This document shows positions 1 to 6,192 of a stretch of 12,123 bases of DNA, in pieces. Numbering within the stretch: position 1 is the stretch's first letter; each line of letters opens with the position of its first letter. Source of the DNA: Planctomycetaceae bacterium. GTDB lineage: Bacteria; Planctomycetota; Planctomycetia; Pirellulales; Thermoguttaceae. The position numbers were made by a program, and so were the translations under genes. Under the pieces are notes generated by a model. The model saw only the letters and a list, made by a program, of their open reading frames with translations. It did no database searches and was not told the origin of the DNA. The DNA lies in contig JAIRPZ010000067.1 of the NCBI GenBank assembly GCA_031256755.1, forward strand, positions 1 through 12,123, given 5' to 3'.

Positions 1-110
1 CGGAAACGACACCATTTGAAATTGAAATCACCGGCAAGGAGAAAAACGTTACGCAAACGTTTGATGTCGGAAAAGCGGTGAAACTCAAAATAAGCAATTC
101 AGAAAAATAA
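1..110 (+). CDS. 3' end of an unidentified protein gene (partial)
   Basis: The reading frame starting at base 3 is open from the window edge to a TAA at 108-110 and gives the last 35 residues of a protein. The other two plus-strand frames stop early, at about 18 and 81, so this frame is the likely coding one. The fragment alternates hydrophobic and charged residues (FEIEITGK, TQTFDVGK, VKLKISN) in a way that suggests the final strands of a beta-sandwich domain, such as those that end secreted or periplasmic proteins. No catalytic motif is visible and I do not recognise the family. The 5' part lies outside the window. Confidence 0.55.
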   Translation, partial: ETTPFEIEITGKEKNVTQTFDVGKAVKLKISNSEK

Positions 111-134
111 ACAAGCGGCGACAACGCCTGCTGT

Positions 135-202
135 GTCCTTGCCAGACAGGCATATCTTGGTGCCAGCAATACTGCCGGCGGCAGCCCCCGTCCGGCAAGG
201 AC
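135..202. repeat. 9-bp perfect inverted repeat in the gap before the response regulator
   Basis: GTCCTTGCC at 135-143 is exactly inverted as GGCAAGGAC at 194-202. With single mismatches the match runs inward for about five more bases. The 50-nt interior contains a smaller TGCC-GGC-GGCA hairpin. The right arm also forms its own mini-palindrome GTCC-GGCAA-GGAC (190-202), and a near copy, TGTCC-GGCA-GGACA, lies at 1801-1814. It could be a weak transcription terminator for the gene ending at 110, although no T-run follows, or a dispersed palindromic repeat. The rest of the 111-395 gap shows nothing convincing as a gene: short minus-strand frames there have no start signals or recognisable domains. 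Confidence 0.45.
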
Positions 203-329
203 TGTCTCCCGCTCGTGTTTTGTGAAAAGTACGCCGTACCGCTATCGCTGCGCGGTGCGAGTGAACATGCCTCTTGGTCAAAATTTAGGGGTAGGGGAGG
301 GTAAAGAACAGCATACAGCGGCAATGCTC

Positions 330-358
330 TTGCAGACCCAATCCGTCCATGTTATTGT
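330..358 (+). promoter_or_regulatory. possible sigma-70 promoter for the response regulator
   Basis: TTGCAG (330-335) and TATTGT (353-358) are separated by 17 bases and lie 38 bases before the proposed ATG at 396, which predicts a leader of about 30 nt. The -35 matches the consensus at only three of six positions and the -10 at four, so this is a modest candidate. No Shine-Dalgarno sequence is seen before the ATG. Confidence 0.3.
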
Positions 359-395
359 TATTCCCGATAAGAAGTTTGTGTTATCCTTTCCGGTG

Positions 396-1796
396 ATGTC
401 TGAACCGCCGCTGACAATTTTAGTAATTGACGATGAAGTCAATCACGCCGATGTGATTGCCGTTTCCCTCGAAAAAATCGGGGCGGTCTGTCAAGTTGTT
501 CACTCCCAAAAAGATGCGGTCAAAAAAATTGAAGGGCAGTATTTTGATGTTATCATTACCGATCTGATGCTCGAAAAACCGGACGGCGGAATCGAAATTC
601 TGAAAACAGTCAAAAAAATTTCCGCCGAAACGGAAGTGATCGTGATCACCGCAAACAATTCCATTGAAATTGCCGTGGAAGCAATGCAACTCGGCGCATT
701 CAATTATCTTCAAAAGCCGCTCGATCTCAAACAACTCCGCACGATTGCGGAAAGGGCAGGGGAGAGTGCGAAACTCCGCCGGATTAACCGTGATTTGGAA
801 CACCGTCTCGATGAGAAATTTGGTTTTTCCGGTGTACTGGGCAATTCTCCGCAGATGCTCGCTGTGGTGGAACGTCTACGCCGGATCGCTCCGACCGACG
901 CAACGGTTCTTATTCAGGGAGAAACCGGTACCGGCAAAGAATTGTTTGCTCAATCGCTGCACCAAAACAGTTTACGGAAAGCGAAACCGTTTGTTGCTTT
1001 GAATTGCGGTGCATTGAGTGAAAACATTTTGGAAAGCGAACTTTTCGGTCACGTCAAAGGAGCGTTTACCGATGCTTCTTCCGACCGGCTCGGCAAATTT
1101 GAATATGCAAACGGCGGAACAATGTTTCTCGATGAAGTCGGCGATATGCCGATGCCAACACAGATCAAACTGTTGCGGGTTCTCGAAAACGGCGAAGTGA
1201 CCCGCGTGGGATCGAATAACACGATCAAAGTCAATGTCCGTCTTCTTTCCGCAACAAACCGGAATCTTGAAGAAGCGGTGTCGGCAGGAACATTCCGGCA
1301 GGATTTGTATCACCGGCTTAAAGTAGTTACGATTCGGATTCCGCCGCTTCGGGAACGGACAGAAGATATTCCGGTTCTGCTGGATCATTTTGTCCGGCAA
1401 TTTGCGAAGAAGTACGGTAAAACAATTAAGGGCATTGCTCCGGCGGCACGGAAAGCACTCTTCGGTTTCGCTTGGCTTGGGAATGTCCGGCAACTGCGGA
1501 ATGTTGCCGAAAGTATGGTCGTGGTCGATTACGATGAAATTCTCGATGCGGACGATTTACCGGAAGAACTCGGCGGCGGACAGTTTGCGGATTCCCGCTT
1601 GCGGCTGACGGCTGACCGCCGACCGTTGACCGCCGATCTGCAAGACCTGATCGGCAGACCAATGGCGGAGATTGAACGGTTGTTTATTACGGAAACGTTG
1701 AAGTTTGCCGAGGGTAATCGGAAAGAGGCGGCGAAAATACTGGACATCGGCGAGCGGACGCTTTACCGGAAAATCGAAGAATACGGACTGGAATAA
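396..1796 (+). CDS. NtrC-family sigma-54-dependent response regulator
   Basis: This is a 466-residue transcription activator with the full NtrC layout. A receiver domain (about 6-118) has the acidic pair D12/D13, phospho-acceptor D56 in ITDLML, T85 and K107. An AAA+ sigma-54 interaction domain (about 145-385) has Walker A GETGTGKE (175-182) and Walker B GTMFLDEV (241-248). A Fis-type helix-turn-helix ends the protein (about 424-465). The sigma-54 contact loop reads GAFTDA (222-227) rather than GAFTGA. The frame is open upstream to 222, but homology begins at MSEPPLTILVIDDE, so ATG 396 is chosen; GTG 393 is an alternative. There is no adjacent histidine kinase, so it is an orphan regulator here. 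The flavodiiron gene starts 75 nt downstream in the same direction. The linker before the DNA-binding domain is encoded by a tandem 7-bp repeat. Family assignment is secure; its targets and signal are unknown. Confidence 0.93.
   Translation: MSEPPLTILVIDDEVNHADVIAVSLEKIGAVCQVVHSQKDAVKKIEGQYFDVIITDLMLEKPDGGIEILKTVKKISAETEVIVITANNSIEIAVEAMQLGAFNYLQKPLDLKQLRTIAERAGESAKLRRINRDLEHRLDEKFGFSGVLGNSPQMLAVVERLRRIAPTDATVLIQGETGTGKELFAQSLHQNSLRKAKPFVALNCGALSENILESELFGHVKGAFTDASSDRLGKFEYANGGTMFLDEVGDMPMPTQIKLLRVLENGEVTRVGSNNTIKVNVRLLSATNRNLEEAVSAGTFRQDLYHRLKVVTIRIPPLRERTEDIPVLLDHFVRQFAKKYGKTIKGIAPAARKALFGFAWLGNVRQLRNVAESMVVVDYDEILDADDLPEELGGGQFADSRLRLTADRRPLTADLQDLIGRPMAEIERLFITETLKFAEGNRKEAAKILDIGERTLYRKIEEYGLE
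1604..1638 (+). repeat. five tandem 7-bp units inside the response regulator gene
   Basis: The run reads GCTGACG, GCTGACC, GCCGACC, GTTGACC, GCCGATC, five degenerate copies of a GYYGAYS heptamer. It encodes roughly LTADRRPLTADL, the linker between the AAA+ domain and the Fis-type DNA-binding domain. Because the unit is not a multiple of three, gain or loss of one copy would shift the frame before the DNA-binding domain. The copies are diverged, so frequent slippage is unlikely today. Confidence 0.75.
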
Positions 1797-1800
1797 CGTC

Positions 1801-1845
1801 TGTCCGGCAGGACAACCTTGCAACCGGACTGTTTTATGGTAGGAT
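1801..1845 (+). promoter_or_regulatory. candidate promoter and small hairpin before the flavodiiron gene
   Basis: The 75-nt gap between the regulator and the flavodiiron gene holds a mini-hairpin, TGTCC-GGCA-GGACA (1801-1814). A possible sigma-70 promoter follows: TTGCAA (1818-1823), 16 bases, TAGGAT (1840-1845). Transcription would start near 1852, giving a leader of about 20 nt. Each hexamer matches the consensus at four of six positions. A sigma-54-like arrangement, CGGCAG then TTGCAA, overlaps the same bases, but its spacing is two bases too long for a normal -24/-12 site. Confidence 0.3.
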
Positions 1846-1871
1846 GTTTTTAACCTAAACTAAATTCAGCC

Positions 1872-3080
1872 ATGACAACAGAACTCGCGGAAAACATTGA
1901 TTGGGTCGGCTATGTTGATTGGGATGTCCGGGATTTTCACAGTTTCGATACCCATCACGGTGCGACTTACAACGCTTATCTCATTCGGGACGAAAAGACC
2001 GCCGTTATTGATGCGGTGAAAGCCCCTTATGTTTCCAATCTTCTCCATAACATTGCCGATAAAACCGATTTGGCAAAAGTTGATTATGTCGTCTGTAATC
2101 ACGCCGAACCGGATCACGCCGGCGGTCTCGGTGCGCTTCTTGCGAATTTACCGAATGCAACGCTGCTTTGCAATGCAAAATGTAAAGATGCTCTTGGCGG
2201 TTATTTCGATACGGCAAACTGGAAAATTCAGATTGTTTCTCCGCACGATAAAATTCCGCTCGGACGCAAAACGCTCTCGTTTCTTGATACGCCGATGGTG
2301 CATTGGCCCGAGTCCATGTTCACCTACATTCCCGAAGACCAAATCCTTTTTTCGATGGATGCTTTCGGACAGCATCTCGCAACTTCGGAACGGTTTGATG
2401 ACCAATATGATCTCCACTCTATTCTTGTTGAAGCGAAAACATATTATGCAAACATTGTCACTCCTTACGGCAAGCAGGTTCAAGCCGTATTGAAAGCGGC
2501 GGAGAACATTCCGATCAAAATGATTGCCCCGTCGCACGGTCTCATTTGGCGGCGGTATGTCTCAACGATTATCGGGGAATATCAAAATTGGGCAGCCGGA
2601 AAATACGCCCCGAAACTGTTGATCCTTTTCGATTCCATGTGGGGGAGTACGGCACAGATGGCGGATGCGGTCATGCGCGGAGCAACGCTTGAATCCGACA
2701 AGGTCAGCGTGCAGTTTTTGCACGTCCGAAAGAATACACTGACACGGATTGCTTTGGAAATGCTGGACGCTTCGGCAGTGGCTCTCGGTTCGCCGACAAT
2801 GAACATGCAGATGATGCCTTTTTTGAGCGGAGTGTTGACGTATATTCGCGGCTTAAAATGTATTCCGAAGACGGCCATGGCGTTTGGTTCTCACGGCTGG
2901 GCAGGTGCCGGTTCCAAACATTTGGATATGTGGATCGAAGAAACCGGCTGGCTGCGGTTAATGCCGCCGATTCAGAGCAAATTCAAGCCCTCCTGTGACA
3001 TCCTTGACAAGTGCGAAGAAGCCGGTCGGAAACTTGCTCAGGCAGCACTCAATGCAGTATCAAAAGCGGCGGAATCCTAA
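1872..3080 (+). CDS. fprA: A-type flavodiiron protein (oxygen or nitric oxide reductase)
   Basis: This 402-residue protein has the two-domain flavodiiron architecture. The N-terminal metallo-beta-lactamase fold carries the diiron ligands: NHAEPDH (H77, E79, D81, H82), H144 in PMVHWPES, D163 in SMDAFGQH and H222 in PSHGLIW. A C-terminal flavodoxin-like domain (about 249-390) binds FMN, with the phosphate loop around DSMWGSTAQM and the later GSPTMN and FGSHGWAG loops. Proteins of this family reduce O2 to water or NO to N2O in the cytoplasm of anaerobes, taking electrons from rubredoxin or F420H2. No fused rubredoxin is present and no partner gene is adjacent. All ligands are intact, so it should be active; whether O2 or NO is the substrate cannot be told from sequence. 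ATG 1872 fits the family start (WVGYVDWDVRDFH follows) but has no Shine-Dalgarno. The next gene begins 4 nt after its stop. Confidence 0.95.
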   Translation: MTTELAENIDWVGYVDWDVRDFHSFDTHHGATYNAYLIRDEKTAVIDAVKAPYVSNLLHNIADKTDLAKVDYVVCNHAEPDHAGGLGALLANLPNATLLCNAKCKDALGGYFDTANWKIQIVSPHDKIPLGRKTLSFLDTPMVHWPESMFTYIPEDQILFSMDAFGQHLATSERFDDQYDLHSILVEAKTYYANIVTPYGKQVQAVLKAAENIPIKMIAPSHGLIWRRYVSTIIGEYQNWAAGKYAPKLLILFDSMWGSTAQMADAVMRGATLESDKVSVQFLHVRKNTLTRIALEMLDASAVALGSPTMNMQMMPFLSGVLTYIRGLKCIPKTAMAFGSHGWAGAGSKHLDMWIEETGWLRLMPPIQSKFKPSCDILDKCEEAGRKLAQAALNAVSKAAES

Positions 3081-3084
3081 ACTT

Positions 3085-4038
3085 ATGTACCGGTCTCTTT
3101 TCTTTTTCGGATTATGTTTCGGCTTGACGTTACCGGCAGTATCGGCGGAATTGGGATCGGCGGTGTCCGATGACGGTCGAATTCGGGCGGCATGGGTTAT
3201 GACACCGGACAAACCTTATCTTGCGGATACGCTGACACTGACGCTGTCGGTTGAGTGTCCCGGCAATATTGATGTTGAATTTCCGCCTTTCGGTGAATCT
3301 TTGGGAGAGTTGACCATCACCCGAACCGAAGTATTACGGAGGCAACTTGTTCTGACGGCAATTCCCAAGCACGCCGGAAAAATGCCGATTTGGTCCGTTG
3401 CTCTCCGGTGCGGCGATCAAACACTGACGATACCGGATTCGGAAATTGAAATCTTTGCGTCCGTTTCCGAAAATGCTTCGTTGAACGACATCGGTCTTTC
3501 GGCAAAGCCGATTGCGGAAACGAACTGGTTTTATTATGTTTTGGCGATTTTCGCCATTTTCACAATCCTGCTCCTTCTTTTGTATTTTCTGAAACGAAAA
3601 AAGAAAGAAGAAACTGCCGAAATCAATCCGCTGTCCGTACAGGAACAGGCATTGCAGCGGCTTGCGGTTTTAATGGAAAGCCGGAAACACGAATCGGATA
3701 TTAAAGCGTTTTTTATTGATTTGTCGGACATTGTCCGCTGGTACGCCGAATGTATGACCGGAATACGCGTGCCGGAACTGACAACAGAAGAGTTTTTGTA
3801 CAAAATTGTTAAACCGGAATACCGGTACCGGAGCGGTGATTTTTTACCTGCCCGGTTTGCTGATCAGTTAAAGATGCTTGTTCCATTTTTGGAATCGGCG
3901 GACATTGTCAAATTTGCAAAACATCAGCCGACTGATGACGAAGTGATGACGGCTTTCCGCCGGGCGGAAGAATTCATTCAGAGCCACACGCCGTATGGAC
4001 AGCAGGAAGAGTTAAATACTGATACGTCAAGCCCTTAA
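3085..4038 (+). CDS. BatD/DUF4381-like single-pass membrane protein with signal peptide
   Basis: The 317-residue product begins with a signal peptide (about 1-21, ending LPAVSA before ELGS). An extracytoplasmic, strand-rich region follows (about 30-135), then one membrane helix (about 149-169) with a KRKKK stop-transfer cluster. The cytoplasmic helical tail includes FFIDLSDIVRWYAE, VPELTTEEFL and SADIVKFAKHQPTDDE. That tail resembles the C-terminal region of BatD-like and DUF4381 proteins, which usually sit beside MoxR ATPases and von Willebrand A-domain BatA/BatB proteins. None of those is present here. Function is unknown beyond a likely envelope role. The frame is open upstream into fprA (to 2995, with ATG 3052 as an alternative), but ATG 3085 places the signal peptide at the very N-terminus. 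It lies 4 nt after fprA, so co-transcription is likely. Its stop codon directly abuts that of the opposing gene. Confidence 0.7.
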   Translation: MYRSLFFFGLCFGLTLPAVSAELGSAVSDDGRIRAAWVMTPDKPYLADTLTLTLSVECPGNIDVEFPPFGESLGELTITRTEVLRRQLVLTAIPKHAGKMPIWSVALRCGDQTLTIPDSEIEIFASVSENASLNDIGLSAKPIAETNWFYYVLAIFAIFTILLLLLYFLKRKKKEETAEINPLSVQEQALQRLAVLMESRKHESDIKAFFIDLSDIVRWYAECMTGIRVPELTTEEFLYKIVKPEYRYRSGDFLPARFADQLKMLVPFLESADIVKFAKHQPTDDEVMTAFRRAEEFIQSHTPYGQQEELNTDTSSP

Positions 4039-5028
4039 TCAATCAATTTCCTCAAACTTGCCGTTGATGGATTGTCCGCAGTACCGGCAACAGGATTCCG
4101 CATCAATATGGTACTCTTCCACTTTGTAACCGTTGCGGGCAATGACCGTTTGACCGCATTGCGGACACGTCGTTGATTGTCCTGCCGGATCGCGAATGTT
4201 GCCGGTATAAACATATTTCAGCCCGAAGGAAAACGCGATTTCTCTTGCATTGAATAACGTTTGCGGCGGAGTCGGCGGTAAATTCAGCATTCTGTTTGCC
4301 GGATGAAATGCGGAAAAATGCAGCGGTACTTCTGTCCCCGCATTTTCGGCAATCCACTGCGAAAGTGCCGCTATTTCCTGATCGGAATCGTTCCGTGCCG
4401 GAATCAACAACACCGTAATTTCAAGCCATGTCTTCGATTCCGACAGATAACGGATTGTTTGTTTAACCGGTTCAAGTTCCGCTGAGCAATAATTTCTGTA
4501 AAAATCTTCTGAAAAACTTTTGAGATCGATGTTGGCGGCATCCATGAAATCAAAAAATTCTTTCCGGCGGATTTCTGAAATGTAACCATTGGAAACAGCA
4601 ATCGTTTTGATACCCGCCTTTCGGCAAGCGGCAGCGGTCTCCGTCACGAACTCTGCCGAGATGATCGGTTCATTATAAGTAAAGGCAACACTTTGGCAGT
4701 GCATTTTTGCAGCAAGAGCAACAATACTGTCCGGCGTTGCTTCAGTATGGAGCAGTGAAACATTGCCGGTTTGGGCGGTACTTGCGTTTTGGCAGAACGT
4801 GCAGGAAAGATTACAACCGATGCTGCCGAAAGACAGTGTTTGCGAACCGGGATAAAAATGATTCAGCGGTTTTTTCTCGACGGGATCAACGGCGAATCCC
4901 GTACTTTTACCGTAGGTTTGCAAAACGATTTTACCGTTTTGCAAAGTTCGGACACCGCAAAAGCCGGTTTTTTGTTCGGCAAGAAAACAATTCCGCGGGC
5001 AAATATCACATTGAAGCATAAACATCAT
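4039..5028 (-). CDS. AmmeMemoRadiSam-type radical SAM enzyme
   Basis: About 329 residues, related to pyruvate formate-lyase activating enzymes (COG1180). The radical SAM cluster motif CNLSCTFC (C72, C76, C79) is intact and preceded by FGSIG. The N-terminus has a further cysteine set, CDICPRNC then FCGVR (C7, C10, C14, C24). The C-terminus carries CPQCG and CRYCGQSINGKF (C288, C291, C314, C317), which looks like a zinc-ribbon or auxiliary metal site. This arrangement is typical of the AmmeMemoRadiSam radical SAM family, whose substrate is not established; AMMECR1-like and Memo-like partners are absent from the window. The frame opens at TTG 5040, with ATGs at 5028, 5025 and 5019; the first ATG is used here and the cysteine motif is downstream of all of them. 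It follows the ispA stop by 18 nt (6 nt with TTG 5040), so the two genes probably form an operon. No Shine-Dalgarno is seen. Confidence 0.88.
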   Translation of the reverse strand: MMFMLQCDICPRNCFLAEQKTGFCGVRTLQNGKIVLQTYGKSTGFAVDPVEKKPLNHFYPGSQTLSFGSIGCNLSCTFCQNASTAQTGNVSLLHTEATPDSIVALAAKMHCQSVAFTYNEPIISAEFVTETAAACRKAGIKTIAVSNGYISEIRRKEFFDFMDAANIDLKSFSEDFYRNYCSAELEPVKQTIRYLSESKTWLEITVLLIPARNDSDQEIAALSQWIAENAGTEVPLHFSAFHPANRMLNLPPTPPQTLFNAREIAFSFGLKYVYTGNIRDPAGQSTTCPQCGQTVIARNGYKVEEYHIDAESCCRYCGQSINGKFEEID

Positions 5029-5046
5029 CAGGGAATACAAACTTTG

Positions 5047-5964
5047 TTATTTTTTCCGATTCGGTAATTGTTCGATCATCTCCCGAAGCAATTTCAGTGG
5101 TTTGGAATCCTGCTCGAAAATGTCCAATGCTTTTCCGGCATTTGCAACGGCTTCGGCGGCGGCTTGTTTGGCTCCATCAACACCCAAAAACCGGGGATAT
5201 GACCATTTGTCCATCGCATCGTCTTTCCGAAGACGTTTACCTGCTGTTTGTTCGTTGCCGAGAACATCCAGCAAATCGTCAGTTATTTGAAAAGCAAGAC
5301 CGAAATAATAACCGAAGTTGCTTAATGCGGATAATTGTTCTGCTGAAGCAATCGCAATTATTCCGCCAAGATTAAGCGAGGTACGGATCAGCGAACCGGT
5401 TTTACGGAGGTGGATTTTTTCAAGTATTTCGATAGCCGGTGCGGCATGATCAATTTTTTTTTCGTGAATAATATCTCCCATTTGCCCGCCGACCAGCCCG
5501 TACACACCGGCGGCGCAAGCGAGTTCCCGGCAGCATTGAACGGCAAGTTCCGGCGGAGTGATGCCGGTAATTTCTTGAAATGCTGAAGTTTGCAGCGCAT
5601 CGCCGGCGAGAATGGCGGTTGCTTCATCAAATTTCCGGTGACAAGTGGGGATTCCCCGCCGGAGATCGTCATTATCCATTGCAGGCAAATCGTCATGAAT
5701 TAACGAATAAGAGTGAATCATTTCCACAGCACACGCTGCCCGAAGGGGAATTTGATGGTGGTTGTCTTGGTTGTCCGAAGATCGGCAGCAAAGATCATAA
5801 GCCGCTAAAACGAGTATCGGGCGAAAGCGTTTTCCCGGTGCAAGCAGCATATACCGGATCGCTTCTCGGAGACGGTCAGGGCAATCGGCGGAAAATTGTG
5901 AAACCGCATCAAGGGCGGTATTAATTTCTAGACGGAGTGTCTCTGCGTAAGTTTGAGTGGTCAC
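5047..5964 (-). CDS. ispA: farnesyl diphosphate synthase (IspA-type polyprenyl synthase)
   Basis: This 305-residue cytosolic enzyme condenses isopentenyl diphosphate with allylic diphosphates to make the C15 (possibly C20) precursor of quinone side chains, carrier lipids and other isoprenoids. GKRFRP (44-49) binds isopentenyl diphosphate. The first aspartate-rich motif is DDLPAMD (91-97) followed by NDDLRRG, and the second is ITDDLLD (D229, D230, D233). The two-residue insertion in the first motif, with an aromatic residue (Y86) five positions before it, is the pattern of bacterial farnesyl diphosphate synthases such as E. coli IspA. The frame extends upstream to GTG 6063, but that extension runs through a TATAAT. 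GTG 5964 (product starting MTTQTYAETL) gives the normal family length and is preferred. There is no Shine-Dalgarno. It is the first gene of a probable two-gene operon with the radical SAM gene. Confidence 0.94.
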   Translation of the reverse strand: MTTQTYAETLRLEINTALDAVSQFSADCPDRLREAIRYMLLAPGKRFRPILVLAAYDLCCRSSDNQDNHHQIPLRAACAVEMIHSYSLIHDDLPAMDNDDLRRGIPTCHRKFDEATAILAGDALQTSAFQEITGITPPELAVQCCRELACAAGVYGLVGGQMGDIIHEKKIDHAAPAIEILEKIHLRKTGSLIRTSLNLGGIIAIASAEQLSALSNFGYYFGLAFQITDDLLDVLGNEQTAGKRLRKDDAMDKWSYPRFLGVDGAKQAAAEAVANAGKALDIFEQDSKPLKLLREMIEQLPNRKK

Positions 5965-5992
5965 TTGACAAAATAAAAAAATTAGGGATAAT
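5965..5992 (+). promoter_or_regulatory. plus-strand promoter-like sequence divergent from ispA
   Basis: A perfect -35 hexamer TTGACA (5965-5970) is followed by 16 bases of A/T-rich DNA and GATAAT (5987-5992); TAATAC at 5989-5994 with 18 bases is an alternative. It directly abuts the GTG start of ispA and points away from it. Transcription would begin near 6000, about 210 nt before the next plus-strand gene, so it would make either a long leader for the dehydratase gene or a separate small RNA. Confidence 0.45.
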
Positions 5993-5994
5993 AC

Positions 5995-6000
5995 ATTATA
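5995..6000 (-). promoter_or_regulatory. -10 element of the probable ispA promoter
   Basis: On the minus strand the bases read exactly TATAAT, 30 nt upstream of the GTG start of ispA, predicting a leader of about 25 nt. No good -35 hexamer is found 16-18 bases upstream, so activity may need an activator, or TTCACC with TATTAT just downstream could be used instead. It lies back-to-back with the plus-strand GATAAT at 5987-5992, so the two polymerases would compete. Confidence 0.45.
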
Positions 6001-6032
6001 CCGTTTTTTATGGTGAAGTTTGCCGGGTGTTG

Positions 6033-6146
6033 CACACGTCGACTGCAAAGTCCTAAAACTCACAAATATTAGGCAATACAGGCAATTTAGGAAGGTGCTT
6101 TCACGACCTTTTACAGCAAAAAAACCGACTTTGCAGGTGACGTGGG
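6033..6146 (+). other. candidate structured RNA or leader closed by a 20-bp imperfect inverted repeat
   Basis: The arm at 6033-6052 and its partner at 6127-6146 pair at 17 of 20 positions, plus one G-U pair as RNA and two mismatches. The uninterrupted inner part is CTGCAAAGTC against GACTTTGCAG. The enclosed 74 nt contains a nested hairpin, AAGGT (6092-6096) with ACCTT (6106-6110). No open frame of interest crosses it. It lies between a plus-strand promoter-like sequence ending at 5992 and the FabZ-like gene, which suggests a structured transcript. Paired protein-binding sites in DNA are the alternative. It does not match any RNA family I can recognise by eye. Confidence 0.35.
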
Positions 6147-6151
6147 ACGAC

Positions 6152-6180
6152 TTGCGGACTCCGCCGATCTTTTGTAGAAT
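6152..6180 (+). promoter_or_regulatory. probable promoter of the FabZ-like gene
   Basis: TTGCGG (6152-6157), 17 bases, then TAGAAT (6175-6180), with a predicted start near 6187 and a leader of about 26 nt to ATG 6213. The -10 is identical to the one proposed for fmt on the other strand. An 11-bp palindrome, GCGGACTCCGC (6154-6164), overlaps the -35. Confidence 0.5.
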
Positions 6181-6192
6181 AACGGAAGATCG
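6165..6192. promoter_or_regulatory. 7-bp inverted repeat centred on the FabZ promoter -10
   Basis: CGATCTT (6165-6171) and AAGATCG (6186-6192) are perfect inverted copies separated by 14 bases, so the centre of symmetry (about 6178) falls within the TAGAAT. Two half-sites flanking a -10 in this way would suit a dimeric repressor. As RNA from the further upstream promoter it could instead form a hairpin about 20 nt before the start codon. Neither role is shown. Confidence 0.35.

Noticed and set aside
85..324. Minus-strand small frames in the gap before the regulator (60-79 codons)
   Set aside because: They overlap the end of the first gene and an inverted repeat, with no promoter, ribosome site or recognisable sequence.
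222..395. N-terminal extension of the response regulator from ATG 222
   Set aside because: The added 58 residues resemble no domain and cross a repeat-rich, non-coding-looking stretch; the receiver domain begins right after ATG 396.
1806..1823. Sigma-54 promoter before fprA (CGGCAG then TTGCAA)
   Set aside because: The two boxes are separated by 7 rather than 5 bases (GG to GC distance 12 instead of 10), and sigma-54 sites tolerate almost no spacing change.
5965..6063. Longer ispA starting at GTG 6063
   Set aside because: The extra 33 residues run through a TATAAT promoter element and a palindrome arm and do not resemble the family N-terminus.
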